Positions 1 to 7,568 of a stretch of 50,584 nt of DNA are shown piece after piece. How positions within the stretch are numbered: position 1 is the stretch's first letter; each line of letters starts with the position of its first letter. The translations under genes were made by a program, and so were the position numbers. The notes beneath the pieces are model-generated. The model saw nothing but the letters and a program-made list of their open reading frames with translations, was not told where the DNA came from and made no database searches. This DNA comes from an uncultured Bacteroidales bacterium (GTDB lineage: Bacteria; Bacteroidota; Bacteroidia; Bacteroidales; Muribaculaceae), in assembly GCA_947644715.1 (NCBI GenBank), contig CANSAP010000015.1:1-50584 (forward strand), read 5' to 3'.

Positions 1-131
1 GAACTCTCAATCCGGGAATATCTCTCAACAAAAAGTCTTCCGACCACTATAACCTGGAAGGGCTGTCCAATACATTGATAACCAACGATATGGGGCAGCC
101 CTTCCGGGGCTGGGTTGTCGCTATATGCATA

Positions 132-179
132 CCGGGGGGCTGAAGCCCCCCGGCTAACAAAGGATAGGCGCTCCGCGCC
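132..179. repeat. Two GC-rich intergenic hairpins
   Basis: A perfect 9-bp stem (132-140 with 145-153, loop TGAA) is followed by a 5-bp stem (167-171 with 175-179, loop TCC). They lie downstream of the minus-strand phosphatase gene that ends at 334. The rest of 1-333 holds no gene I can support. The hairpins could act as a terminator or mRNA end, but no T-run follows on the minus strand. Confidence 0.6.
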
Positions 180-182
180 ATG

Positions 183-247
183 CAGCGTCGGGTTCACATT
201 TTGACACACCCTCTCTCATTCAGCGTCGGGTTTACGTTTTGATACAC
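183..247. repeat. 27-bp direct repeat, two copies spaced 38 bp
   Basis: Copies at 183-209 and 221-247 both begin CAGCGTCGGGTT and end GAYACAC; they differ at three C/T or A/G positions. There is no coding capacity across them. They may be a dispersed intergenic repeat or the worn end of a mobile element. Only two copies are visible in the window. Confidence 0.7.
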
Positions 248-333
248 TTCCTTGGTATAATTTGGGAGTGCCGGAAAACGCTCAATCAGCGCTTCCTGAC
301 ACTCCGGTGATGATGTGGTTATGTGAGATGACG

Positions 334-987
334 TTAGCCGTCTATGCCGCAGAGGCGGAGGATTTCTGCCGGGGTGGAGACTATGTGGTCGGCGTAGGCT
401 CCTCTGAGGTGACTGACGGGGGAGAAGCCCCAGGTTACGCCACAGTTTTCGAGGCAGGCGCGGCGGGCGGTCTCTATGTCAACGGCTGAGTCTCCCACGT
501 AGAGCACATCCTGCTTGGGGGTGGGGCAGATGCCGAGTATGGAGAAGACGATGGAGGGGTCGGGCTTTACGTTGCGGCCCGGTTGTTGACCCTGCACACT
601 GACGAAGGGGATGTCAGGGAAGAAATGGGAGATGATTTGGGTGACGGCTTCTTGGTATTTGTTGGAGGCGACGGCTACCTGCACGCCTGCGTCGCGCAGG
701 GCGCGGAGCATGTCATGGATGCCGGAATATGGGGTGGAGGTGTCAGTGTTGTGATGGTCGTAGTGCTGCTTGAAGATGGTTATGATTTCATCAACGGTTT
801 CGGGGGAGGCATCGGGCTGAGCGCGTTCGATGAGTTTGCGCACTCCGCCGCCAACCATGAAGGGGTATGCACTGAGCGGGTGAGTGGCGTAGCCGAGTTG
901 CTGGAGGGCGTAGTTGCATGACTGGCCGAGGTCGTTGATTGTATTCAGAAGGGTGCCGTCGAGATCGAAGATGACAAGTTTTTTCAT
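334..987 (-). CDS. HAD-superfamily phosphatase, phosphoglycolate phosphatase-like
   Basis: A 217-aa cytoplasmic HAD hydrolase of the Gph/PGP type, expected to remove phosphate from a small phosphorylated metabolite such as 2-phosphoglycolate. Motif I DLDGT is at residues 8-12 (nucleophile D8, acid/base D10). The SNK of motif II is at 108-110, the motif III lysine in KPDP at 141-144, and motif IV GDSAVD at 165-170. The helical cap lies between residues 15 and 90. Length is normal for the family. It starts 25 bp after the stop of the TamL-like gene and is probably co-transcribed with it. The exact substrate cannot be read from sequence; related enzymes act on pyrophosphate or sugar phosphates. 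Confidence 0.85.
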   Translation of the reverse strand: MKKLVIFDLDGTLLNTINDLGQSCNYALQQLGYATHPLSAYPFMVGGGVRKLIERAQPDASPETVDEIITIFKQHYDHHNTDTSTPYSGIHDMLRALRDAGVQVAVASNKYQEAVTQIISHFFPDIPFVSVQGQQPGRNVKPDPSIVFSILGICPTPKQDVLYVGDSAVDIETARRACLENCGVTWGFSPVSHLRGAYADHIVSTPAEILRLCGIDG

Positions 988-1012
988 GTTATGGTGGGTG
1001 TAAGGGGGGAGA

Positions 1013-3358
1013 TTAGAAGGGGTAGCCTATTGAGAAGTGGAAGCTGGAGTCGCGTCCCCAGCGGGGATGGATGAGGGGCCATGGCTCCTGGCCTTCGGCG
1101 GGGTTATGAGCTTTCATGCCGAGGTCGAAGCGGAGCAGGAAGTAGTTGAAGTCGAGGCGTATGCCGAGGCCGTAGGCTGCTGCCAATTGCTTGTAGAAGC
1201 TATTGAAGTGGAACATGCCGCCGGGTTGTGATTCATAGTTGTGGATGGTCCAGATGTTGCCGGCATCGATGAAGAGGCCGAGCTCAACGATCCAGAAGAG
1301 TTTCGCGCGATATTCCATGGAGAGGTCAAGGCGGATGTCGCCGCATTGGTTGATGAAGGAGCGCATCTCGTTGGTGGAATTGTAGGAGCCGGGGCCGAGG
1401 GTGCGCACTTCCCAGCCACGCACTCCGTTGGCTCCGCCGCCGTAGAAGCGTTTCTCGAAGGGTGCTATGCGGGAGTTGCCATAGGGGAAGAGAATGCCGA
1501 AGCCGGTGTGGAAGGCTATGGACTGTCGGCGGTCGAAGATGTGGGTGAAGGTGTAGTCAATGTCGGCCTTCACGTATTGAGAGTATTTAATGCCGAAGAC
1601 TTTGTAGGGGTCGGTCTGCGGATGTTCGTGCCGGTTGATGATGGAGTTGAGGGCGAACAGGAGGTTGCCGGCGGTCTCGATGCCGGTGCGCAGAGTCCAG
1701 ACATCGCGTTGCACTCGCTTGCGGTAAGGGGTCTCGGCTCGTTTTGAGGTGGCGTAGAATCGATAGGCGAGGCTCATTATGAAGTGGTCTTCATAGGAGT
1801 ATCGGAGCAAGGGGTTGTCAGGGGCTATCTGGTTGATGAAGTCGGTGGTTGACTCCGGGAGATAGACATAGTTAATGTCAAGGGGGGTAAATGTATGCTT
1901 GATGCGTCCGCTGTGGCGGCTCCAAATGTAGCTCCATCCGGCGGCGCCGATTACGCGGGTGTATTCCGGGCGCTCCTGGTAGGTTAGCGCCACATGGAGT
2001 TTGGTAGAGGCAAGGATGCCCCGCTTAGTGGCTGCGGAGAGGAAGGGGGCTTTGAAGCGGGGATAGCTGAGGCTCATGTCGAGCGAATATTCCATGTAGC
2101 GGTTGTGCAGGAGTCCTTCGAGGTTGCCGGAGAGGCTTTCATAGGCTCCGCGCAGCTTTGCTGAGAAGGTCTCTGCACCGCTTCCGATGTTTCGATGAGA
2201 GTAGCCGATTGCGGCAGCCACACCCAGGTCACCCTCGGAGTTGGTGCCCTCCAGCTCGAGAGTGATGCTCTGCGGTTTGCCGGGGGTAAGGAGCACATAG
2301 GCATCGAGGATGCCGATGGGACCGTCGGTGTTGGCCGGCACCATGCGTATGCCTGCGAAGTTGAGCACTTCGAGTCGGCCGAGAGCCTGATATGTGCGTG
2401 TCACTTCGCGTGCGTCATAGAGTTCTCCCGGGCGTATTTTTATGTTCTCAGCCACCACTGAGGGGCGGAGGTATGGCTTGCCGGAGCAGAGGATATGTAT
2501 GTGGTCAAGCGAGATAGTATCAGGGGAGGCATAGGCCGCGGGAGAGGCCATTGTCACCGGGTCGTAGTTCATGATGACGTAGACGTCTCGCACCATGTAG
2601 GTGGCGTCGGGGCGTATGCCGCCGGCGCTCTGGGTTGCCGGCTCTTTGGGCTCGCTGATGATTACAGAGAGGTCTACGGCGGTGGAGCTGGCCGTAGTGT
2701 CGGCGTTGAAGCTGATGAGATCCTTGGTGAATGCGAAATAGCCCCGGTTTCGCAGGTCGGTCGTTATGCGTTCACGCTCGGTTTCGAGGAGGTTGAGGTC
2801 GAGGAAATCGCCTTCGGCAAGCATGGAGCGGGAAAGGCGTCGGTGCACTATTTCGGCTATTGAGTCGTTAGCAATTTGGTAATCAATGTTTTGCAGACGG
2901 TGGGGAGTGCCCGGCAGCAGAGTGTAGGTGACATCCATTTTCTTGCTCCCCGGCTTAGAGACGGTGTCAACCTCCACTTTAGCCGACAGGAACCCCTTGT
3001 TAGTCATGGCTTTACGCAGTTGTGCGGCCGATGTGGCAGTCAGGGTGCTGTCGTATATCACCGGGGCTTCTCCCAGGGACCGAATCCATCTGTTCCACCA
3101 TTTTGTTGTGTCGGCTCCGCTCATGTTGTAGATGCCGAGCTGGAGCTTTGCGCTCCAGAGGAATTTATGGTTGGGCTGCTGTCGCAGGTAGAGAAGCATT
3201 TCCTCTTCTGAGAGGGTGCGCGTGGAATCGTGTATGTCGATGTTAACTTTGTTAAGCAGATACTGTCCGTCGGGCACATGGCGCACACTCGAGCATGCCG
3301 CAATCATAAGCATGAGTGCGGCAGAGAGCCAAATGAGTGTGATGCGATTTTTCAGCAT
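1013..3358 (-). CDS. TamL-like outer-membrane BamA/TamA-family lipoprotein
   Basis: A 781-aa Omp85-superfamily protein. The ATG at 3358 gives a lipoprotein signal with lipobox IAAC (Cys22); a TTG 12 nt further upstream is in frame but less likely. Residues of about 30-350 form POTRA-like modules, and the second half is a 16-strand-type beta-barrel ending in FHFSIGYPF with the terminal Phe used as a beta-signal. In Bacteroidota the lipidated TamA relative, TamL, pairs with TamB in moving proteins or lipids to the outer membrane. No tamB gene is in this window. The gene is divergent from the acyl-ACP thioesterase, and a TAATTTTG -7 box ends 10 nt before the ATG, so the leader is very short. Confidence 0.85.
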   Translation of the reverse strand: MLKNRITLIWLSAALMLMIAACSSVRHVPDGQYLLNKVNIDIHDSTRTLSEEEMLLYLRQQPNHKFLWSAKLQLGIYNMSGADTTKWWNRWIRSLGEAPVIYDSTLTATSAAQLRKAMTNKGFLSAKVEVDTVSKPGSKKMDVTYTLLPGTPHRLQNIDYQIANDSIAEIVHRRLSRSMLAEGDFLDLNLLETERERITTDLRNRGYFAFTKDLISFNADTTASSTAVDLSVIISEPKEPATQSAGGIRPDATYMVRDVYVIMNYDPVTMASPAAYASPDTISLDHIHILCSGKPYLRPSVVAENIKIRPGELYDAREVTRTYQALGRLEVLNFAGIRMVPANTDGPIGILDAYVLLTPGKPQSITLELEGTNSEGDLGVAAAIGYSHRNIGSGAETFSAKLRGAYESLSGNLEGLLHNRYMEYSLDMSLSYPRFKAPFLSAATKRGILASTKLHVALTYQERPEYTRVIGAAGWSYIWSRHSGRIKHTFTPLDINYVYLPESTTDFINQIAPDNPLLRYSYEDHFIMSLAYRFYATSKRAETPYRKRVQRDVWTLRTGIETAGNLLFALNSIINRHEHPQTDPYKVFGIKYSQYVKADIDYTFTHIFDRRQSIAFHTGFGILFPYGNSRIAPFEKRFYGGGANGVRGWEVRTLGPGSYNSTNEMRSFINQCGDIRLDLSMEYRAKLFWIVELGLFIDAGNIWTIHNYESQPGGMFHFNSFYKQLAAAYGLGIRLDFNYFLLRFDLGMKAHNPAEGQEPWPLIHPRWGRDSSFHFSIGYPF

Positions 3359-3367
3359 AAGCGCCTG

Positions 3368-3395
3368 CAAAATTACAAAAAAAGTACTAATTTTG
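3368..3395. promoter_or_regulatory. Divergent -7 boxes for tamL-like and thioesterase genes
   Basis: Two exact Bacteroidota -7 elements face away from each other: TAATTTTG on the minus strand at 3368-3375 and on the plus strand at 3388-3395. The plus-strand box ends 5 nt before the thioesterase ATG at 3400, so that transcript is probably leaderless. No clear TTTG -33 element is seen for either. Confidence 0.6.
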
Positions 3396-3399
3396 TGGT

Positions 3400-4173
3400 A
3401 TGGAAGAGATAAAAGAGCTGACGCAGGAGTATGTGCTCACGCCCGGAGCGAGCAATGCCGCCCGGCGGTTGCCTGTGTCGTTGTTGGCCACGCAGATAAT
3501 CGACCTTGCCACCCGTCATGCCAATATGCTGGGTTTCGGCAGTGAGGTGATGGATCCCGTCGGCTTGGGCTGGGTGCTCAGTCGGCTGACTATTCAGATG
3601 GAGCGATGGCCGGCTACGGATTCCCGTTATCAGATAACCACCTGGATTGAGAATTGGAACCGCAGGTTTTCATCCCGCTGCTTCTGTGTGAGCGATGAGC
3701 AGGGGAGGCCGATGGGTTACATACGCACCATCTGGATGGTGATTGATGTCACGACGCATCGCGGGGTGACCACGGAACGGTTGAATTACCGGGAGCATCT
3801 GCGCAGCGAGCGGGAGTGCCCGATTCCTTTGCAGGACAAGCATGTCACGCTTGAGAAGATGACAGAGAATCCGGAGCATGGGTCGCTGCGACGCACCTCC
3901 TATCGGTTCCGCTATACTGATATTGACTTCTATCGCCATGTCAACACCGTGCGCTATATCGACCTGCTGCTGAATCAGTATTCGCTGGAGGATTTCGATG
4001 CCTGCATGGTGCAGCGGCTGGAAATAGCTTTCATGCATGAGGCGCTTTATGGGCAGGAGGTAATAATCCATCGCCTGCGCCATGCCGGGGAATTCCCGTC
4101 AGATGATTTTGTCTTGACCGTGGATGAGACTCCGGTGTTGCGGTCGAGGGTGCGGCTTATGCCGGTCAGATAG
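3400..4173 (+). CDS. Acyl-ACP thioesterase (FatA/FatB family)
   Basis: A 257-aa double hot-dog thioesterase that hydrolyses acyl-ACP to free fatty acid and ACP in the cytoplasm. The first hot-dog (about 10-140) contains the conserved GxxWVLSRLTIQMERWP stretch, and the second (about 160-255) carries FRYTDIDFYRHVNTVRYIDLLL, where the Asp/Asn/His-rich segment forms the active site. Length fits bacterial FatA-like enzymes. It is convergent with the ThiF-like gene, overlapping it by 8 bp. A -7 box lies directly before the ATG. Chain-length preference cannot be predicted from this sequence. Confidence 0.88.
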   Translation: MEEIKELTQEYVLTPGASNAARRLPVSLLATQIIDLATRHANMLGFGSEVMDPVGLGWVLSRLTIQMERWPATDSRYQITTWIENWNRRFSSRCFCVSDEQGRPMGYIRTIWMVIDVTTHRGVTTERLNYREHLRSERECPIPLQDKHVTLEKMTENPEHGSLRRTSYRFRYTDIDFYRHVNTVRYIDLLLNQYSLEDFDACMVQRLEIAFMHEALYGQEVIIHRLRHAGEFPSDDFVLTVDETPVLRSRVRLMPVR

Positions 4174-4876
4174 CCAGGGTGCGCATCTCGCAGTTCAGAG
4201 CATCAATGAGCAGCATGCGGGAGGCGAGAGGTGTGCCGGCGCCGGTCAGCACCTTGATTGCCTCGGCGGCTTGAACCGAGGCTACGATTCCCGGCAACGG
4301 ACCGAGCACACCACCGAGACTGCAGGGGGTGAAGCCTTCGGCATCGGCCGGTTCCGGGAAGATGTCGAGGTAGTCTGTCCCCCCGGGCATCCCGGTAATC
4401 ACTTGCCCCTCCCAGCCGTTTACTCCGCCAATGATGCAGGGCTTGCCAAGTTCGCGGCAGAGGGTGGCTATGAGATGCTTGGTGGCGGGATTGTCGCTCC
4501 CCTCAAGAATCAAATCCTGCTTTTCAATAATCGGAGCGGCATTGCGGCGTGTGAGCAGCAGGTCAAGTTCCGTAATTTCAATTTCCGGATTTATTTCCCG
4601 CAGGCGGCGACCGGTGGCCTCGACTTTCTTTTCGCCGAGAGAGGAGGTGGAGAATGAGAGTTGTCGCTGAAGGTTAGAGATATCTATGGTGTCGAAGTCG
4701 GCAATAGTGAGATGTCCGATGCCGCTTCCGGCCAAATACATTGCGGCAATAGAGCCTAACGCGCCGCAGCCGACCACCAGCACCCGAGCCCGGAGCAGTC
4801 GCTGCTGCCCCTCTTTGCCTATCCCCTCAAGCATTATGTTGCGCGAATAGCGGCGGCGTTGCTCAGCGGTCAGCAT
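4166..4876 (-). CDS. HesA/MoeB/ThiF-family adenylyltransferase without the zinc site
   Basis: A 236-aa E1-like enzyme that would adenylate the C-terminal Gly of a ubiquitin-like sulfur carrier (ThiS/MoaD type). The ATG at 4876 gives MLTAEQRRRYSRNIMLEGIG, the classic family start. The nucleotide-binding GCGALGS loop is at about 36-42, the arginine finger is in NLQRQLSF, and a candidate catalytic Cys lies in TPCSLGGVLGPLPG. E. coli MoeB binds zinc with two CxxC pairs; here the first pair is replaced by DYLD and only one Cys remains near the C-terminus, so the zinc site is absent. The start overlaps rfbB by 14 bp, so it is the last gene of the rfb operon. No ThiS, MoaD or JAMM gene is nearby and the partner is unknown. 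Confidence 0.8.
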   Translation of the reverse strand: MLTAEQRRRYSRNIMLEGIGKEGQQRLLRARVLVVGCGALGSIAAMYLAGSGIGHLTIADFDTIDISNLQRQLSFSTSSLGEKKVEATGRRLREINPEIEITELDLLLTRRNAAPIIEKQDLILEGSDNPATKHLIATLCRELGKPCIIGGVNGWEGQVITGMPGGTDYLDIFPEPADAEGFTPCSLGGVLGPLPGIVASVQAAEAIKVLTGAGTPLASRMLLIDALNCEMRTLAI

Positions 4877-5936
4877 ACATTTCCCGGTAATAGTTCTCAT
4901 ATGCGCCTGAGGTGACGCGTTCCATCCACTCTTCGTTGTCAAGATACCAGCGCACGGTGCGCTCCAGCCCCTCTTCAAATTGCAGGGAGGGGGTCCAGCC
5001 TAATTCTCTTTGGAGTTTGGAGGCATCAATGGCGTAGCGCAAGTCGTGACCCTTGCGGTCAGTGACATGAGTGATGAGCGGGAGGGATGCGCCTTGCGGG
5101 CGACCGAGCAGACGGTCGGTCACGGCAATAAGCGAATGCACCAAATCTATATTGCGTTTCTCGTTGAACCCACCGATGTTATAGGTGTCGCCGGGAGTCC
5201 CTTTGTGGAAAATAAGGTCAATGGCACGGGCATGATCCTCAACGTAGAGCCAATCGCGCACGTTAAGCCCTTCGCCATACACGGGAAGCGGTTTGCCTTG
5301 TCGGATGTTATTGATAAACAGCGGTATGAGCTTCTCCGGGAACTGGTAAGGACCGTAGTTGTTAGAGCAGTTGGTGATGATGGCCGGCAGGCCGTAGGTG
5401 TCATGGAATGCTCTTACGAAATGGTCGCTTGAAGCTTTCGATGCGGAGTAGGGGGAGTGGGGAGAATAAGGGGTTGATTCCGTGAAAAGGGAGGAGTCGA
5501 AGGGGAGCGCACCGTAGACCTCGTCGGTCGAGATATGGTAAAAGAGCTTGCCGTGATAGCCGTCGGGGGATTGTTCCCATATGTTGCGTGCGCTTTGCAG
5601 CAACGAGAGAGTGCCCATAACGTTTGTGCAGGCAAAGGTAAAGGGGTCGCGTATTGAGCGGTCCACATGACTCTCGGCGGCCAGATGAATAATGCCGGAG
5701 ACATTGTAGCGGCTGATGAGTCGGCTCATTTTTTCGTGGTCGCAGATGTCGGCGCGCTCAAACAGGTAATTCGGCTCATTCTCGATATCTTTGAGGTTCT
5801 CAAGATTGCCGGCATAGGTCAGCAGGTCCACATTGATGATGCGGTAAGCCGGATAGTTGCGCACGAGTCGGCGCACAACGTGAGAGCCAATGAAGCCCGC
5901 GCCTCCGGTTACGATTATATTGCGTTCAAAGTTCAT
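4863..5936 (-). CDS. rfbB: dTDP-glucose 4,6-dehydratase
   Basis: A 357-aa extended short-chain dehydrogenase that converts dTDP-D-glucose to dTDP-4-keto-6-deoxyglucose, the second step toward dTDP-rhamnose. The NAD-binding GGAGFIG motif is at residues 11-17 (G11, G14, G17). The active-site TDEVYG is at 137-142 (D138, E139) and YSASK at 163-167 gives the catalytic Tyr163 and Lys167. The ATG at 5936 was chosen because it puts MNFERNIIVTGG right at the Rossmann fold; the 75 upstream in-frame codons run antisense-like through rfbC. It overlaps the rfbC stop by 11 bp, implying translational coupling. Confidence 0.95.
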   Translation of the reverse strand: MNFERNIIVTGGAGFIGSHVVRRLVRNYPAYRIINVDLLTYAGNLENLKDIENEPNYLFERADICDHEKMSRLISRYNVSGIIHLAAESHVDRSIRDPFTFACTNVMGTLSLLQSARNIWEQSPDGYHGKLFYHISTDEVYGALPFDSSLFTESTPYSPHSPYSASKASSDHFVRAFHDTYGLPAIITNCSNNYGPYQFPEKLIPLFINNIRQGKPLPVYGEGLNVRDWLYVEDHARAIDLIFHKGTPGDTYNIGGFNEKRNIDLVHSLIAVTDRLLGRPQGASLPLITHVTDRKGHDLRYAIDASKLQRELGWTPSLQFEEGLERTVRWYLDNEEWMERVTSGAYENYYREMYADR

Positions 5937-6501
5937 AGAGATTTCCTTGGAATGTGAGTGAGGGGAGAGCTTGTTCCAAATCAGGCCGGGTGAGGTCCTT
6001 GTCAGAGAGGATGGCGCTGTCGCGAGGTATGCGCCAGTCGATGCCGAGTGCCGGGTCAAACGGATTGATGCCACCCTCGCTCTCGGGATGATAGAAGGCG
6101 TCGCACTTATAGACGAACGTGGCGCGTTCGCTGAGCACGGCAAAGCCGTGGGCCATTCCACGGGGCAGGAAAAGCTGCCGCTTGTTGTCGGCCGAGAGCT
6201 CTACGCTGACCCAGCGTCCGAAAGTGGGTGAGTCAGCACGCAAGTCGACAGCCACATCCAGCACCACGCCCTGCGTGCATCTCACGAGCTTGCTCTGCGC
6301 ATAGGGCATCTGCTGGAAGTGCAGGCCGCGAATCACCCCGCGGGTGGAGCTGCTCTCGTTGTCCTGCACAAAGTTGATTTTGCCGATGTGATGCTCGAAG
6401 TCGCGCTCGGAGTAAGTCTCCATGAAGTAGCCGCGAGCGTCGCTATGAACCACGGGTTCAATGATAATCACACCGGGTATTTCGGTCTTTATAAAATTCA
6501 T
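5926..6501 (-). CDS. rfbC: dTDP-4-dehydrorhamnose 3,5-epimerase
   Basis: A 191-aa RmlC-type cupin that epimerises C3 and C5 of dTDP-4-keto-6-deoxyglucose. The catalytic His61 lies in RGLHFQ, the conserved GMAHGF strand is at 115-120, the general-acid Tyr is about 131, and the C-terminal SDKD segment (166-169) is typical. Length matches the family. It sits 12 bp after rfbA and overlaps rfbB. The next enzyme, the RfbD reductase, is not encoded in this window. Confidence 0.95.
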   Translation of the reverse strand: MNFIKTEIPGVIIIEPVVHSDARGYFMETYSERDFEHHIGKINFVQDNESSSTRGVIRGLHFQQMPYAQSKLVRCTQGVVLDVAVDLRADSPTFGRWVSVELSADNKRQLFLPRGMAHGFAVLSERATFVYKCDAFYHPESEGGINPFDPALGIDWRIPRDSAILSDKDLTRPDLEQALPSLTFQGNLYEL

Positions 6502-6513
6502 TATAGCGAGTAA

Positions 6514-7422
6514 TCAGAAATCAAGCGAGACGGAGGGGTTCTCATCAAGCTCTTTAACCACTTTCAGCAGATATTGTCCATATTGATTGCTCTTCATGGG
6601 CTCAGCCATGCTCAGCATTTTCTCGCGGGTAATCCATCCGTTGCGATAGGCAATTCCTTCAAGGCAGGCAATCTTGAGTCCCTGACGTTTTTCGATCACT
6701 TCTACAAAAATAGATGCTTCGGCCAGGGAGTCGTGGGTGCCGGTGTCGAGCCATGCGAAGCCTCGACCCAAGGTCAGAACTTTCAGCCGGTCGCGGTTCA
6801 TGAACTCCTGATTGACCGTGGTAATCTCCAGCTCTCCACGGGCTGAGGGCTGAATGCCGGCGGCTATGTTGACCACTTCGTTGGGATAGAAATACAGGCC
6901 CACAACGGCGAAGTTTGATTTCGGATGCTCCGGTTTCTCTTCGATGGAGAGACATTTACCGTCGGCGTCAAACTCGGCCACACCGTAGCGTGAAGGGTCA
7001 TTCACCCGATAGCCGAAAATAGTGGCGGTGTTGTTGAGCTCAGCGGCAGTAATGGCTTCCACAAGCATTCCGTCAAGACCTGCTCCATGAAAAATGTTGT
7101 CACCGAGCACGAGGCAGACGGAGTCCTTTCCGATGAAGTCGCGTCCCAGGATGAATGCTTGCGCCAGTCCATCGGGTGAGGGCTGAACAGTGTAGCTGAA
7201 GTGCACTCCGAAGTCGGAGCCATCCCCCAGCAGGCGGCGGAAGGATTCGATATCCTCGGGTGTGGAGATGATGAGTATATCGCGGATGCCTGCACGCATC
7301 AGCACCGAGATGGGGTAGTACACCATCGGTTTATCGTAGACGGGAAGGAGCTGCTTGCTGACCCCTTTGGTGATGGGGTACAGACGTGTGCCTGAACCTC
7401 CCGCGAGCACTATCCCTTTCAT
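6514..7422 (-). CDS. rfbA: Glucose-1-phosphate thymidylyltransferase
   Basis: A 302-aa nucleotidyltransferase that makes dTDP-glucose from dTTP and glucose-1-phosphate, the committed step to dTDP-rhamnose. The signature [11 protein letters not shown] is at residues 8-18. [10 protein letters not shown] carries the metal-binding Asp, and [13 protein letters not shown] is the conserved sugar-site segment. I chose the ATG at 7422 because MKGIVLAGG is the standard family N-terminus. An in-frame ATG at 7503 would add 27 polar residues and cannot be excluded, because a palindromic element lies just before it. First of the three rfb genes. Confidence 0.95.
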   Translation of the reverse strand: MKGIVLAGGSGTRLYPITKGVSKQLLPVYDKPMVYYPISVLMRAGIRDILIISTPEDIESFRRLLGDGSDFGVHFSYTVQPSPDGLAQAFILGRDFIGKDSVCLVLGDNIFHGAGLDGMLVEAITAAELNNTATIFGYRVNDPSRYGVAEFDADGKCLSIEEKPEHPKSNFAVVGLYFYPNEVVNIAAGIQPSARGELEITTVNQEFMNRDRLKVLTLGRGFAWLDTGTHDSLAEASIFVEVIEKRQGLKIACLEGIAYRNGWITREKMLSMAEPMKSNQYGQYLLKVVKELDENPSVSLDF

Positions 7423-7514
7423 TGGCTTTGTGGTTTTTTGTGGTATATTTTCGGTTATAATTCTATCGGAATCTCTCTCGACTTTTTCAGAGTTGTGCTC
7501 CATTGAGAAACTCT

Positions 7515-7532
7515 GAAGTCAAGCGTGACTTC
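7515..7532. repeat. GAAGTCA...TGACTTC palindrome, copy 1
   Basis: Seven-bp arms around a 4-nt loop, followed on the plus strand by TCACTCTC. Related copies occur at 13628-13644 and 27306-27320. This one lies in the ugd-rfbA gap on the minus-strand transcript, 11 nt before the alternative rfbA ATG at 7503. Confidence 0.7.
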
Positions 7533-7568
7533 TCACTCTCATGGCTGCTATAACGCGTTTGTGCTCTG

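Noticed and set aside
7423..7503. A 27-residue N-terminal extension of RfbA
   Set aside because: Family members start at MKGIVLAGG; the extension is polar and unconserved in appearance. Not fully excluded, and kept as an alternative start.
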